A stretch of DNA of 64,000 nucleotides from Vibrio gangliei (GCF_026001925.1 NZ_AP021870.1:682001-746000), one strand, 5' to 3'. Counted from the stretch's first letter, positions 34,299 to 43,037 are shown. Numbers and translations are program-made. The notes: generated by a model from the sequence alone, not told the origin.

Positions 34299-34717
34299 AA
34301 GTCAATTCCTTTTATTATTGTATACAATTAAAAATACATAATTCAGTCTAGACAGGCATTTTTGGAATGGGCAAATAAAAAACAAAATTTTTTTTCAATT
34401 CACGCAAAAAACAAACCTAGAGGCATGTTTATAAAGGAAATATTTCTGATCCAACCAGTTTACTTACAACTGGACTTAGTCCACAAAACGTTAAATATTC
34501 TTTGATCTTTTGTGAAAACGAGGATATACATACACAAGAATTAAAAACATTAATGTACACAATTTTGTTTAAACCCATTTTATAGAAGATGAACATTTCA
34601 ACCCATGTATCCCTATACATTCCCCCAAGTTGTTGAGAGCGCTCATTTTCAAACTCATAAACTCGAAAGCTCATCGAACTAGCCTTTGAGTAAGACATGT
34701 TCATAAAGGAGACGATT
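34299..34717. promoter_or_regulatory. Divergent gcl/aceB control region
   Basis: A 419-base AT-rich spacer between the gcl and aceB starts. It holds ATTGTATACAAT at 34317-34328 and a related AATGTACACAAT at 34552-34563. Such TTGTnnACAA palindromes suit FCD-type GntR repressors, and one is encoded at 37037. A frame on the minus strand across the region is not protein-like. No RNA gene seen. Confidence 0.45.
34317..34328. promoter_or_regulatory. Candidate GntR-FCD operator upstream of gcl
   Basis: Perfect palindrome ATTGTATACAAT ending 11 bases beyond the gcl ribosome binding site. A 10/12 match lies at 34552-34563 nearer aceB. Assignment to the GntR protein at 37037 is inference. Confidence 0.35.
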
Positions 34718-36352
34718 ATGCACAGCACTGAGGACCGTGAAACAGACATGCAAACCCGACAATCAAGAGCAATTGAAGTCGTCGGTGAGCTAAAAAACCA
34801 ACAGCAAAAAGACATTTTGTCTGAGCAAGCCCTGAATTTTTTAGACGCTTTAGTCACTAAATTTACTGCGCCACTGAACGAAGCTTTGCAACTACGTCGT
34901 CAACGCCAAGCGCAATTTGATGCCGGTGAATTGCCAGGATTCCGTGAAGACACCAAAGCGATTCGTGAAGACAAATCATGGAAAGTCGCGCCAACCCCGC
35001 AAGTCTTACAAGACCGCCGCGTAGAAATCACAGGGCCTGTTGATCGTAAAATGGTGATCAACGCGCTGAACTCTGGCGCCAAAGTGTTTATGTGTTGTTT
35101 TGAAGATGCGTCTTCTCCAACCTGGGATAACATGCTAGATGGTCAAATCAACCTGAGTGATGCTAACGCGGGCACCATCAGCTACTTCGATGAGAAAAAA
35201 GGCAAGCAATACGATTTAGTCTCGAGCCCAGCACAGCTTCTCGCTCGTCCTCGTGGCCTACATCTGCCTGAAAAGCATATCCAATATCAAGGTCAAGCGA
35301 TTGCAGGCTGTTTAATGGATTTCGCGTTGTACTTCTTCCATAACTACCAAACGCGCGCGCAAAAAGGCGAAGGCGTGTACTTCTACATTCCAAAATTGGA
35401 AAGTATGGAAGAAGCCAAGTGGTGGGATGATGTGTTCCGCTTTACCGAAGAATATTTCAACGTTGAGATCGGCACCATTCGTGCCACCGTTCTGATTGAA
35501 ACTCTACCTGCGGTTTTCCAAATGGAAGAAATGCTGTACGTGATGCGCGATCATATTGTTGCGATGAACTGCGGCCGTTGGGACTACATTTTCAGCTACA
35601 TCAAAACGTTGAAAAACCATAAAGATCGCATCCTGCCAGACCGTCATAGTGTTGGTATGGATAAACCATTCTTGAATGCCTATAGCCAACTACTGGTGAA
35701 AACTTGTCACGCCCGTGGTGCGCTGGCGATGGGCGGTATGTCTGCTTTCATTCCAAACTCTGACCCAGATGTGATGAAGCAAGTACTGGCGAAAGTGGAA
35801 GAAGATAAAAACCGCGAATCATCAAATGGCCACGATGGCACTTGGGTTGCCCACCCGAAACTTGTTGATGTCGCGATGACCATTTTTGAAAACAAACTGG
35901 AAGGCAAGATTAACCAAGTTGATTTTGACAGCAGCTATGTCGGTGACATTACGGCAGAGCAATTACTCGAGCCGTGCCAAGGCCCACGTAATGAAGAAGG
36001 CTTACGTAAAAACATTCGTATCGCGCTTTATTACATTGAATCTTGGATTAGCGGCGTAGGCTGTGTACCGATTTATGGCCTAATGGAAGATGCAGCAACC
36101 GCAGAAATTTCTCGCGCAAGCATCTGGCAATGGATCAAACACGGCGTACAACTCGACGATGGCCAAGTGGTAACAGAGGACTATTTCCGTTCGCTGTTGG
36201 CAGAAGAACTAAACACAATCAAACAAGAAGTTGGCGAGCAACGTTATGCTCAAGGACGATTTGAAGAAACGGCCAAGATGTTCGATACCTTATCGACCCA
36301 AGACGATTTTGCAGAGTTCTTGACACTACCGAGCTATCCGCTTCTTCGTTAA
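34718..36352 (+). CDS. aceB: Malate synthase A
   Basis: A 544-residue enzyme from MHSTEDRETDMQ, chosen because AAAGGAG lies 7 bases upstream; an in-frame ATG at 34697 has none. It carries the malate synthase signature KTCHARGALAMGGMSAFIP, the VCFED-like CCFEDASSPTWDN block with the acetyl-CoA/Mg site, and GVGCVPIYGLMEDAATAEISR. It condenses glyoxylate with acetyl-CoA to malate. No isocitrate lyase gene adjoins it here; instead it faces gcl-hyi-glxR, so both glyoxylate-consuming routes share one control region. Confidence 0.94.
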   Translation: MHSTEDRETDMQTRQSRAIEVVGELKNQQQKDILSEQALNFLDALVTKFTAPLNEALQLRRQRQAQFDAGELPGFREDTKAIREDKSWKVAPTPQVLQDRRVEITGPVDRKMVINALNSGAKVFMCCFEDASSPTWDNMLDGQINLSDANAGTISYFDEKKGKQYDLVSSPAQLLARPRGLHLPEKHIQYQGQAIAGCLMDFALYFFHNYQTRAQKGEGVYFYIPKLESMEEAKWWDDVFRFTEEYFNVEIGTIRATVLIETLPAVFQMEEMLYVMRDHIVAMNCGRWDYIFSYIKTLKNHKDRILPDRHSVGMDKPFLNAYSQLLVKTCHARGALAMGGMSAFIPNSDPDVMKQVLAKVEEDKNRESSNGHDGTWVAHPKLVDVAMTIFENKLEGKINQVDFDSSYVGDITAEQLLEPCQGPRNEEGLRKNIRIALYYIESWISGVGCVPIYGLMEDAATAEISRASIWQWIKHGVQLDDGQVVTEDYFRSLLAEELNTIKQEVGEQRYAQGRFEETAKMFDTLSTQDDFAEFLTLPSYPLLR

Positions 36353-36368
36353 TAACCCAGCTTACAAT

Positions 36369-36421
36369 ACTCTCTGTTTCTTTCGAGCCCCCTCGTCATG
36401 GGTAAGGAACAGAGAGTTTTT
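36369..36421 (+). terminator. Terminator after aceB
   Basis: ACTCTCTGTT and AACAGAGAGT form a 10-bp stem around a long loop, followed by TTTTTG. It starts 16 bases past the aceB stop. Confidence 0.7.
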
Positions 36422-36484
36422 GTAAACTGATACCAATGCCATTCATACCGAAACTGGCTTGGTATTTTAATGAGGATCCTGATC

Positions 36485-36913
36485 ATGAGTTTGACACTGC
36501 AACAAGCATTAAGTATTACCCAAGGTGCGTTTAGCGCCGCAATACATTTAAAAAGTGCTCCACTCACTGTGGCTGTATTAGACAGTGGTGGCAAACTGAT
36601 TTCCCTACAACGACAAGACGGTTCGAGTATGATGCGACCCGATATTGCCATTGCCAAAGCATGGGGAGCGCTCGCATTAGGATGCTCATCAAGAAAATTA
36701 GCGCAAGATGCTCATGATCGACCAGCCTTTATCTCAGCCATTAATGTACTGGCTCACGGCAATATGGTGCCAGTACCGGGTGGGATCATCGTCCACAATG
36801 AATTAAAACAAGTGCTGGGTGCCGTTGGTATTAGTGGTGACTTGTCAGATTTAGACGAAAAGTGTGCGTTAGAAGGCATTTTGCATGCAAAGTTGTATTC
36901 ATCAGAGACTTAG
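36485..36913 (+). CDS. GlcG/HbpS-family protein
   Basis: A 142-residue protein beginning MSLTLQQALSITQGAFSAA. It matches the GlcG/HbpS (DUF336) family: LTVAVLDSGGKLISLQRQDG, RPDIAIAKAWGALALG and PVPGGIIVHN...LGAVGISGDLSD. Family members sit in glycolate/glyoxylate and cobalamin-linked loci, and HbpS binds haem; the biochemical role of GlcG is unknown. GAGGA lies before the ATG; the frame extends back to 36470 without support. Between aceB and gntR, consistent with a glyoxylate link. Confidence 0.82.
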   Translation: MSLTLQQALSITQGAFSAAIHLKSAPLTVAVLDSGGKLISLQRQDGSSMMRPDIAIAKAWGALALGCSSRKLAQDAHDRPAFISAINVLAHGNMVPVPGGIIVHNELKQVLGAVGISGDLSDLDEKCALEGILHAKLYSSET

Positions 36914-36941
36914 ATAAACTAAGGTCTATAATGTACAATCT

Positions 36942-36990
36942 AAGGGCGTTGTTATCTTTGACGTTTTTCACCTTTGAACGCCCCTTACTT
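36942..36990 (+). terminator. Hairpin between the GlcG-like gene and gntR
   Basis: AAGGGCGTT and AACGCCCCTT pair across a 26-base loop, followed by ACTTTT. It lies 29 bases past the GlcG-like stop and may end that transcript. A TGTACA palindrome is just upstream at 36932-36937. Confidence 0.45.
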
Positions 36991-37036
36991 TTACCTATCG
37001 GTTTTTAGCAGACCAGATTTTTAGCAGAAATAGGCC

Positions 37037-37771
37037 ATGACAAAATTAACTAAGTTATCGAATACTAAAATTCAAGCAAAAGCCAACAATCAAACACAAG
37101 ATGATGTGGTGTATTGCCACATCTTCGATGCCATTCTTGAACAGCGTCTTCCTCCGAGCACCAAGTTAAATGAAGAGTCGCTCAGTGAAATCTTTGGGGT
37201 TAGCCGCACCATCATTCGTCGTGCACTGTTGCGTTTATCACTCGAGCAAGTTGTCGATATTAAACCTAACCGTGGAGCAACCGTTGCCGCTCCGACTATC
37301 GATGAAGCGATTCAAATATTAAAAGCGCGTGAAATAGCAGAATTAGCGGTTACAGAGTTAGCCACTGAAAACTGTCATCCTCAGCAGATGCAAGTATTAC
37401 GCAACCTGGTATCCAGTGAAAATGAAGCGATTGCTAATGGTGATGTGGGTAAAGGGATTCGTTTATCCGGTGAGTTCCATATCGAGCTAGCTAAAATGGC
37501 AAAGAATGCCCCTCTGCTGCATTTCTTACGTAGCCTGGTTTCGCAAACCTCTTTGCTGATCGCACAATATGAAGGCAGTAATAACAGTAACTGCTCTCAA
37601 GACGAACACACCAACCTACTGAATGCGATTGAAGCCGGTGATAAAGCCAAAGCACACGAGCTAATGGAACACCACTTACAGCACATTAAAGCCAACCTGA
37701 ACCTCACTGATGATGCGACTTCAAGTGATTTGCATGTGGTGTTCTCAAATATCATTCGCTCACGGGCATAA
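37037..37771 (+). CDS. GntR-family regulator, FCD subfamily
   Basis: A 244-residue regulator. The winged helix covers about residues 28-85, with TKLNEESLSEIFGVSRTIIRRALLRL and the wing IKPNRGATVAAP. The C-terminal FCD domain has the metal-binding FHIELAKMAKN and EHTNLLNAIEAGD...MEHHL histidines, which usually bind carboxylate effectors. Position after aceB and the GlcG-like gene suggests a glyoxylate, allantoin or related acid as ligand and the gcl/aceB region as target. It has its own promoter gap and terminator. Confidence 0.85.
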   Translation: MTKLTKLSNTKIQAKANNQTQDDVVYCHIFDAILEQRLPPSTKLNEESLSEIFGVSRTIIRRALLRLSLEQVVDIKPNRGATVAAPTIDEAIQILKAREIAELAVTELATENCHPQQMQVLRNLVSSENEAIANGDVGKGIRLSGEFHIELAKMAKNAPLLHFLRSLVSQTSLLIAQYEGSNNSNCSQDEHTNLLNAIEAGDKAKAHELMEHHLQHIKANLNLTDDATSSDLHVVFSNIIRSRA

Positions 37772-37796
37772 ACTAGCAACATTTCATAAAATAACG

Positions 37797-37827
37797 AAAG
37801 GCAGAGTGGTTAAACTCTGCCTTTTTT
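37797..37827 (+). terminator. Terminator after the GntR gene
   Basis: AAAGGCAGAG and CTCTGCCTTT form a 10-bp stem with an 8-base loop, followed by TTTT. It begins 26 bases past the stop. The remaining bases to 38032 should hold the toxin-antitoxin promoter. Confidence 0.88.
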
Positions 37828-38032
37828 GATTTTAGGGGCATGGCATAAGCATCATGCTAGTTATCTTGGACGTTCTCTGAAACTCTTTTTTGAATGCAAA
37901 CGGCTTAGGCTTATAGGACCAAACCATTTCTATCAGATTAGGAAAAATATGTTAAAGCTTTGAATGTATATTAATTGCCCATCTCAAAGGCGAGTGCTAA
38001 CATTTGTACACACAACAACAAAGGAAGACATC

Positions 38033-38317
38033 ATGGACACTAGAATTCAATTTCGTGTTGATGAGGAAACAAAACGCCTAGCTCAACAGATGGCTGAAAG
38101 CCAAGGTCGCACACTCAGCGATGCTTGCCGAGAGCTTACTGAGCAACTCGCTGAGCAACAAAGAAAAGCGTTATCTCACGATGCATGGTTAACTGAACAA
38201 GTAAACCTAGCATTTGATAAGTTTGACTCAGGAAAATCCATTTTCGTTGAACACCAAACCGCTAAATCTCGAATGGAAGAGCGCAAAGCCAGAATCCGTA
38301 ATCGAGGTAAGCAGTGA
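38033..38317 (+). CDS. RelB/DinJ-type antitoxin
   Basis: A 94-residue protein starting MDTRIQFRVDEETKRLAQQM, with AAGGAAG 6 bases upstream. The first about 50 residues form a ribbon-helix-helix DNA-binding fold like RelB/DinJ antitoxins; the charged C-terminal tail would wrap and neutralise the toxin. The stop overlaps the toxin start by four bases (GTGA). It probably represses its own promoter. Such pairs are frequent in Vibrio superintegron cassettes. Confidence 0.82.
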   Translation: MDTRIQFRVDEETKRLAQQMAESQGRTLSDACRELTEQLAEQQRKALSHDAWLTEQVNLAFDKFDSGKSIFVEHQTAKSRMEERKARIRNRGKQ

Positions 38318-38592
38318 TTTTATGGGAAGAGGAGTCACTTAATGATCGTGAAAAAATCTTTGAGTTTCTTTATGACTTCAACCCTGATGCGGCAGAAAAA
38401 ACTGACAATCTCATTGAAGCTAAAGTAGAAAATTTGCTTGAGCAACCACTGATGGGAGTTCAGCGAGATGGCATTCGTGGACGATTACTCATTATTCCTG
38501 AGATTTCGATGATCATTTCTTACTGGGTCGAAGACGATATCATCCGAGTTATGCGTGTACTACACCAGAAACAAAAATTTCCTATGGAATAG
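38314..38592 (+). CDS. RelE/ParE-superfamily toxin
   Basis: A 92-residue protein (GTG start, 4-base overlap with the antitoxin gene) of the RelE/ParE fold. Typical features are WEEESLNDREKIFEFLYDFNPDAAEK, the GIRGRLLIIPE core with the conserved basic residue, and the C-terminal VMRVLHQKQKFP. RelE-type members cut mRNA on the ribosome, ParE-type members poison gyrase; the sequence alone does not decide. It is full length and the pair looks intact, with an IS110 remnant directly after it. Confidence 0.82.
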   Translation: MILWEEESLNDREKIFEFLYDFNPDAAEKTDNLIEAKVENLLEQPLMGVQRDGIRGRLLIIPEISMIISYWVEDDIIRVMRVLHQKQKFPME

Positions 38593-38598
38593 TCGTAA

Positions 38599-38796
38599 GT
38601 AAGAGCCATTCTACACATGGCGATGATGTCAGCAATGCCATGTAATCCAGTGTTTAAAGCCACTTATCAACGCCTTTTAGACGCAGAAAAACCGGAGAAA
38701 GTCGCCATTATTGCCTGTGTTAGAAAGATGGTTGTTACTTTAAATTCGATGCTACGAGATGGCGTCATGTTGGTTAAAAATAAAGCTAAAATTTAG
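38599..38796 (+). pseudogene. IS110-family transposase, C-terminal remnant
   Basis: A frame reading VRAILHMAMMSAMPCNPVFK and continuing to VAIIACVRKMVVTLNSMLRDG before a stop at 38796 matches the C-terminal end of IS110-type transposases (the region after the helix-hairpin-helix of the Tnp20 domain). Everything upstream, including the DEDD catalytic domain, is missing; the frame begins 7 bases after the toxin stop. It is a dead fragment left by a deletion or insertion at this point. Confidence 0.75.
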
Positions 38797-38817
38797 CTAT
38801 TGACGCCATACTCGATT

Positions 38818-38824
38818 GTTAGGC
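38818..38824 (-). other. attC-like core site (GCCTAAC on the minus strand)
   Basis: GTTAGGC on the plus strand, 5 bases after the stop of the small minus-strand gene. On the minus strand the gene is followed by TTATGCCTAACAATCGAG, the usual start of an integron attC site. The rest of this attC is not recognisable because the IS110 remnant follows. Confidence 0.4.
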
Positions 38825-38828
38825 ATAA

Positions 38829-39125
38829 CTACTTGTTTGCCATATAGTTTGGATTACCAGCCAAATAGCTAGTATTGTCAAAGCTTGGTTTAACACATCT
38901 TACTGCACCATCTAACATTGCTAATTGCTGAAATTCCGAAGTAAGAAACAGCTTTATGTGGCAATGGAGGTCTCGGGATTCGTGCCTAAATACTGCAACC
39001 AAGTACTCTGGGCTACTGGCTTGTTCATAAACTTTGGTCAGATGACATTGATATTCACTTAATATCGATTGTGATATAAGCGCATCGCCCAAATTCACAG
39101 AAAACCACTCACATGTTGAAATCAT
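38829..39125 (-). CDS. Hypothetical protein, possible integron cassette gene
   Basis: A 98-residue protein starting MISTCEWFSVNLGDALISQS and ending GNPNYMANK, with no recognised family, signal peptide or membrane span. The ATG follows a GCGTTAGGC core site by only 8 bases and has no Shine-Dalgarno sequence; the stop is followed by GCCTAAC. Tight flanks of this kind are typical of integron gene cassettes. A longer frame to 39179 reads through the core site and is unlikely. Confidence 0.5.
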   Translation of the reverse strand: MISTCEWFSVNLGDALISQSILSEYQCHLTKVYEQASSPEYLVAVFRHESRDLHCHIKLFLTSEFQQLAMLDGAVRCVKPSFDNTSYLAGNPNYMANK

Positions 39126-39634
39126 AATGTTCTGCCTAACGCTTATTAACCGGCAAAGTGCCGCTTTTCCTGACAACACTTTGCCTGTTCAATTTTTCCA
39201 CTATACATCAAATAGATAATAACCCCATGAATTATAATAAATATTTATTCAATTACTTTGATGTAAGTTGGAAAATGCGGCACTTCGCCATTTAGCCACC
39301 TTTCTAACTCACTTTGGCGCAAAAATAAGTTACTAGCATCAACCCTCCCCAGCCCTCCCTTGGCTTAGAATATTACTGCCAAGTTATTTTCACTGGTAAA
39401 GAGAGGGAGTTATTCGAGCGCGCTTTCTGTGTAGCTGCATGCATTGAGACTAAACGCATCAAAGATCAGCTCTTCCCCTTGTTAGGTGATGTCACTTGGT
39501 AGCAGAAGTCGATATAAGGGGAAGTGGGGATGGGGTTGGTTACGCCAAACTATTTTGGGGAATGATTAAAAAAGGCAGGATACTAATATGAAGTGATCAC
39601 TGCCTTTTAGGTAGAAAAGTTTTTGGTGTGGGTA
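39126..39634. other. attC-like palindromic region and empty spacer
   Basis: From about 39134 to 39297 the minus strand reads like an attC: a degenerate left core (GGCTAAA), AAGTGCCGCATTTTCC pairing with GGAAAAGCGGCACTTT, then GGTTAATAAGCGTTAGGC as the right end. Further out, 39300-39567 holds no gene; it contains C-rich CCCTCCCC sequence and the mirror-like GGGGAAGTGGGGATGGGG, and the region ends at the terminator of the deaminase gene (39568-39609). Confidence 0.45.
39568..39609 (-). terminator. Terminator of the adenosine-deaminase-family gene
   Basis: Minus-strand AAAAGGCAG and CTGCCTTTT flank a 21-base loop, followed by a T run. It starts 26 bases past the gene's stop. Confidence 0.8.
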
Positions 39635-40801
39635 TTACTTATAATGTAAACGACTTTGTAGACGTGACTTTAAAGCGCCATCCGCTAAACCTGCTGCATG
39701 AATTTCCAAATCTCGCCAATCTTGCTCGGTAAACGCTTGGTAGGTTTTTTCAATTAAACCTTGTTTCACGTCCCCCGACACAAAGGCTGCTTCTAGTGCG
39801 CATAAGGTCACATCTAACAGCTCAATGCGAGAAAAACCAAAGACCTGTGAAGCAATGCGGTATTCTTTTTCTACATCTGTACCGAACAAACCGGCATCAT
39901 CGGTATTAATCGACAGGCGAACCCCTTTTTCATACAAACGGCGTAATGGGTGCTTATCAAGTTTTTGTTCAAACTCTGTCACCAAGATACGGTTGCTGGT
40001 CGGAGCGACTTCTAAAGTGATTTGCTTAGCAATGAGTTCATCAATTAATGCTTCGTCTTTAATTGCCGCGATGCCATGCCCAATTCGCTTCGCGCCAAAT
40101 TTCAACGCATTACGGATACTTTCAGGGCCGCGTATTTCTCCAGCATGGTAAGACTTAGGCAGAGGAATGTTATCGACTAGCTCATGCACGTAAATAAAAT
40201 CTTCAAACTCACCCGATTTTTCATTACCGGCGATGTTGAAACCGGTAATGATGTCACGTGGATTCTGGGCAATGAAATCGACGCTCATGTCCATGTCTTC
40301 ACGGCTTAAATGACGCACACCACACCCTTGCAAGCGTGTTTCCGTGCCGAACTCTTGCTTAACTTCGTTGATAGCACGCTCAATCCCATCCATGAACTCA
40401 TGATATTGCGGTGCATTCAAGGTGACCTTACCTTGCGCATCTTGCTGGCAGCATAGATGGTAGGCCGAGGTGATCATTTCACAATAAATCATGCCCTGCG
40501 CGGCATTACGGCTAAGGTAGTCTTTCATGATGAGGTAATAATCATCGGCATCACGAACCAAATCTGCCACCACATCATACGCGGTTACAAAAGCACCAAA
40601 ATCGGTTTCATCGTATTGATAGCGGCCATTAGGAAACTCTTCTTGATCGTAAGCGCCTTTTGGATATAAGAAGTCATCCGGCAGAGCCACATTGTGCTTT
40701 TTAGCGAGGATCAAAGCCAATTCAGGGGTAACCGAACCTTCAATATGTTCGTGTAGAATGACTTTTGGAAGGGCTGTATTTTTTTCAAGAGCACTAGTCA
40801 T
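39635..40801 (-). CDS. Adenosine deaminase family protein
   Basis: A 388-residue metal-dependent deaminase. Motifs in order: VILHEHIEGS (zinc HxH), KSYHAGEIRGPESI (His and catalytic Glu), KRIGHGIA and SINTDDAGLFG (zinc Asp). The substitution of DDAG for the usual DDP and the HEHIEGS sequence put it outside the best-known Add group; adenosine, adenine or a modified nucleoside are all possible. Cytoplasmic. It is monocistronic, with the second miniature element upstream of its promoter. It could feed the purine cluster at 5-11 kb. Confidence 0.8.
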   Translation of the reverse strand: MTSALEKNTALPKVILHEHIEGSVTPELALILAKKHNVALPDDFLYPKGAYDQEEFPNGRYQYDETDFGAFVTAYDVVADLVRDADDYYLIMKDYLSRNAAQGMIYCEMITSAYHLCCQQDAQGKVTLNAPQYHEFMDGIERAINEVKQEFGTETRLQGCGVRHLSREDMDMSVDFIAQNPRDIITGFNIAGNEKSGEFEDFIYVHELVDNIPLPKSYHAGEIRGPESIRNALKFGAKRIGHGIAAIKDEALIDELIAKQITLEVAPTSNRILVTEFEQKLDKHPLRRLYEKGVRLSINTDDAGLFGTDVEKEYRIASQVFGFSRIELLDVTLCALEAAFVSGDVKQGLIEKTYQAFTEQDWRDLEIHAAGLADGALKSRLQSRLHYK

Positions 40802-40917
40802 CTGTGCTTTCCTTATTATTTTTAATTCTGATCGTAACGCTTAGTTTATGGTTTCAGCTTAGAGAAACAATGACGTTGTTACCAACTGAAACACAGCAAA
40901 CGTTTACTCTTATTTTA

Positions 40918-41183
40918 TATACCCAAGTGACCTCAAGATGCAGAATTCAGAGCTATCATCCAAGTCTTTAGACAAGGAAGATTTATGCGGAATGTAAGCA
41001 CCTTTCAAGTAAATCTGACGCTGGCTAAGGGCTTGGATGAAGCTCCCGGAGGGCAAGTTAAAACAAGCTTTATGCTGCGTTAAATTGAACAGAGATAGAA
41101 TCACTATGATCATATTCAATTTGCCTTGCCTAAAACTTGTTTTATTCTTGCTGAAACTCGCATCTTGAGGTTACTTGGGTATA
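40918..41183. mobile_element. Miniature inverted-repeat element, copy 2 (266 bp)
   Basis: Nearly identical along its length to the element at 3702-3968, same orientation, same TATACCCAAGTGACCTCAAG left end and TTACTTGGGTATA right end. Differences are scattered substitutions; the internal hairpin is damaged here (TTGCCTTGCC instead of TTAACGCAGCC). It lies in the gap between the deaminase gene and trhO, with the trhO terminator just beyond. Confidence 0.75.
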
Positions 41184-41200
41184 AAACCTAGCCTAAAACA

Positions 41201-41234
41201 ACAAAAGCTTAGGACATATTGCCCTAAGCTTTTG
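41201..41234 (-). terminator. Terminator of trhO
   Basis: ACAAAAGCTTAGG and CCTAAGCTTTTGT form a 13-bp perfect stem with a short loop; on the minus strand the T-rich arm gives the U tract. It starts 18 bases past the trhO stop. Confidence 0.75.
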
Positions 41235-41251
41235 TGAGATTGCATCTGAGA

Positions 41252-42235
41252 TTATTTGCCAGCTTCTCGCTGTGACTTTTTCTTTTCTAATTTTTGTTGA
41301 CGCTTGGCTTCCATCAACTTCACCGCATCGCCACCAACATGAGTTTCCCCACGTTGTTTGGCTAACTGCACTTGTTTTTCACGCTCACGGAAACGTTCAA
41401 TTTGCTCTTCACTGTGGTGACCATAACAATGCGGACAGCTGACACCCTGTTCAAATTGTGGCGTGGCTTTATCGGCTTCTGTGATTGGCAAACGACAGGC
41501 ATTACAGAGTTCGTAGTCACTTTTCTCTAAACTGTGATTGACGGCCACACGACCATCAAATACATAGCAATCGCCCTTCCACAAGCTTTCTTCCTCCGGC
41601 ACTTCTTCAAGATATTTTAAAATCCCGCCTTCAAGGTGATACACCTCTTCAAAGCCTTGCTCTTTTAAATAAGCAGTGGATTTTTCACAACGAATCCCAC
41701 CAGTACAGAACATTGCGACTTTTTTGTGTTTTTCCGGGTCCATATTCTGTTTTACGTAATCAGGAAATTCACGAAACGTCTCAGTTTTTGGATTGACCGC
41801 TCGCTCAAATGTACCCAATTCAATTTCGTAATCGTTGCGTGTATCTACCACAAACACTTCAGGATCGGAAATCAAGTTATTCCAATCTTTTGGCTTAACG
41901 TAAGTACCAACCACTTGTTTAGGATCGATACCTTCCACGCCCATAGTGACAATTTCTTTTTTCAGCTTCACTTTCGAGCGGTTAAATGGCATTTCCTGGT
42001 GATAAGAGAGTTTGTAATTTGTGTCAGCCAAGCGCGAGTCTTGTTTAAACCAAGCCAACAGAGCATCAATGCCTTGTTGAGTCGAGGCAACCGTGCCATT
42101 GATTCCTTCTTCAGCTAATAACAAAGTACCGCGAATTTGCCGCTCTTCCATCAGGGCTAGCAAAGGTTCTTTTAGTGATAAATGATCATCAAGTGTGACA
42201 AATTTATAGAGTGCACATACAACAAACTGACTCAT
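41252..42235 (-). CDS. trhO: tRNA uridine(34) hydroxylase TrhO (YceA)
   Basis: A 327-residue rhodanese-domain protein starting [17 protein letters not shown]. The central rhodanese domain has [15 protein letters not shown] and the active-site loop [16 protein letters not shown] with the catalytic Cys. A CNACRLP...CPHCYG zinc-ribbon-like pair of CxxC motifs and a highly charged C-terminal tail follow. TrhO uses O2 to form 5-hydroxyuridine at tRNA position 34. AAGGAA sits 5 bases before the ATG at 42235; the longer frame to 42298 has no site. Monocistronic. Confidence 0.93.
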   Translation of the reverse strand: MSQFVVCALYKFVTLDDHLSLKEPLLALMEERQIRGTLLLAEEGINGTVASTQQGIDALLAWFKQDSRLADTNYKLSYHQEMPFNRSKVKLKKEIVTMGVEGIDPKQVVGTYVKPKDWNNLISDPEVFVVDTRNDYEIELGTFERAVNPKTETFREFPDYVKQNMDPEKHKKVAMFCTGGIRCEKSTAYLKEQGFEEVYHLEGGILKYLEEVPEEESLWKGDCYVFDGRVAVNHSLEKSDYELCNACRLPITEADKATPQFEQGVSCPHCYGHHSEEQIERFREREKQVQLAKQRGETHVGGDAVKLMEAKRQQKLEKKKSQREAGK

Positions 42236-42574
42236 GGACTTCCTTACACAACAACATAAAAACAATTTGGCTACATTGTATTCGAAAACCCTCAGCACAA
42301 ATACTCATACTTTATGTGCTTATTGCGTATTTTATAAACAAAAACACGTCAAAATGCCTTATTTGGTAAAATCGCCGTCAGAGGTTGTTATAAATTCGTT
42401 AATTTCATTCACTTAGCATCGCAATTCTTTTTAACTAAGCTAAAGTTAATGGGTACACCACATTTACAATTTATTTTTTTGACATTTCTCCCTAGCCTAA
42501 CCGGTTGAAAACTTGTTTTATTTTCGATTTCAATTAGGAAAGGCATTACATATCTCACACATAAAGGAGTGAAT

Positions 42575-43000
42575 ATGAGAACACAAAATTGGTTAAAACC
42601 ATTCGCACTTGCTTCGTTTTTCGCCTTAGGGCTTGCTGCTTGTGATAATAGTTCTTCTGATGAAACTGCAGGAGAAAAAGTCGATGCCGCGGTTGAACAA
42701 ACTCAACAAATGGCAGATGACGCAGGCCAAAAAATGGATGACATGGCTACCGATGTTCAAGAGTCTGCTTCTGAAGCGTCTGACCAAATGGGAGAACAAC
42801 TCGACCAAGCGGGCGATGCAATGTCTGATCAAGCTGACGCCGCAGCCGCTAAAGTAGATGAAATGGCCGATGATATGTCTGATTCAGCTAACGATGCTAA
42901 AGACTCAATGGATGATATGGCCACTGATGCTGGTAACGCCATTGAAGACAAATGTGAAGACATTAAAGAAGGCATGAAAGCCGAAGATACGGATTGTTAA
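42575..43000 (+). CDS. Lipoprotein with Asp/Ala-rich amphipathic helical repeats
   Basis: A 141-residue lipoprotein. The signal peptide ends LGLAAC (lipobox), giving a Cys near residue 22. The mature part is almost entirely heptad- and undecad-like: MADDAGQKMDDMATDVQESA, MGEQLDQAGDAMSDQADAAA and similar, rich in Asp, Met and Ala. It ends in KCEDIKEGMKAEDTDC with two Cys. This pattern recalls stress-induced apolipoprotein-like or YtxH-like proteins; no exact family was recognised. AAGGAG lies 5 bases before the ATG. Single gene with its own terminator. Confidence 0.8.
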   Translation: MRTQNWLKPFALASFFALGLAACDNSSSDETAGEKVDAAVEQTQQMADDAGQKMDDMATDVQESASEASDQMGEQLDQAGDAMSDQADAAAAKVDEMADDMSDSANDAKDSMDDMATDAGNAIEDKCEDIKEGMKAEDTDC

Positions 43001-43037
43001 TCGTTAAATAACATTCCTCCCCCCAACAAAGTAAAAT

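Noticed and set aside
34429..34857. 142-residue minus-strand frame in the gcl/aceB spacer
   Set aside because: It overlaps the start of aceB, has an odd Cys/Ser-rich composition and no ribosome binding site.
36929..36940. Third GntR operator upstream of the GntR gene
   Set aside because: TGTACA is only a 6-bp palindrome with different spacing from ATTGTATACAAT; too weak to call.
41726..42118. 130-residue plus-strand frame inside trhO
   Set aside because: Antisense shadow of a clear rhodanese-type gene.
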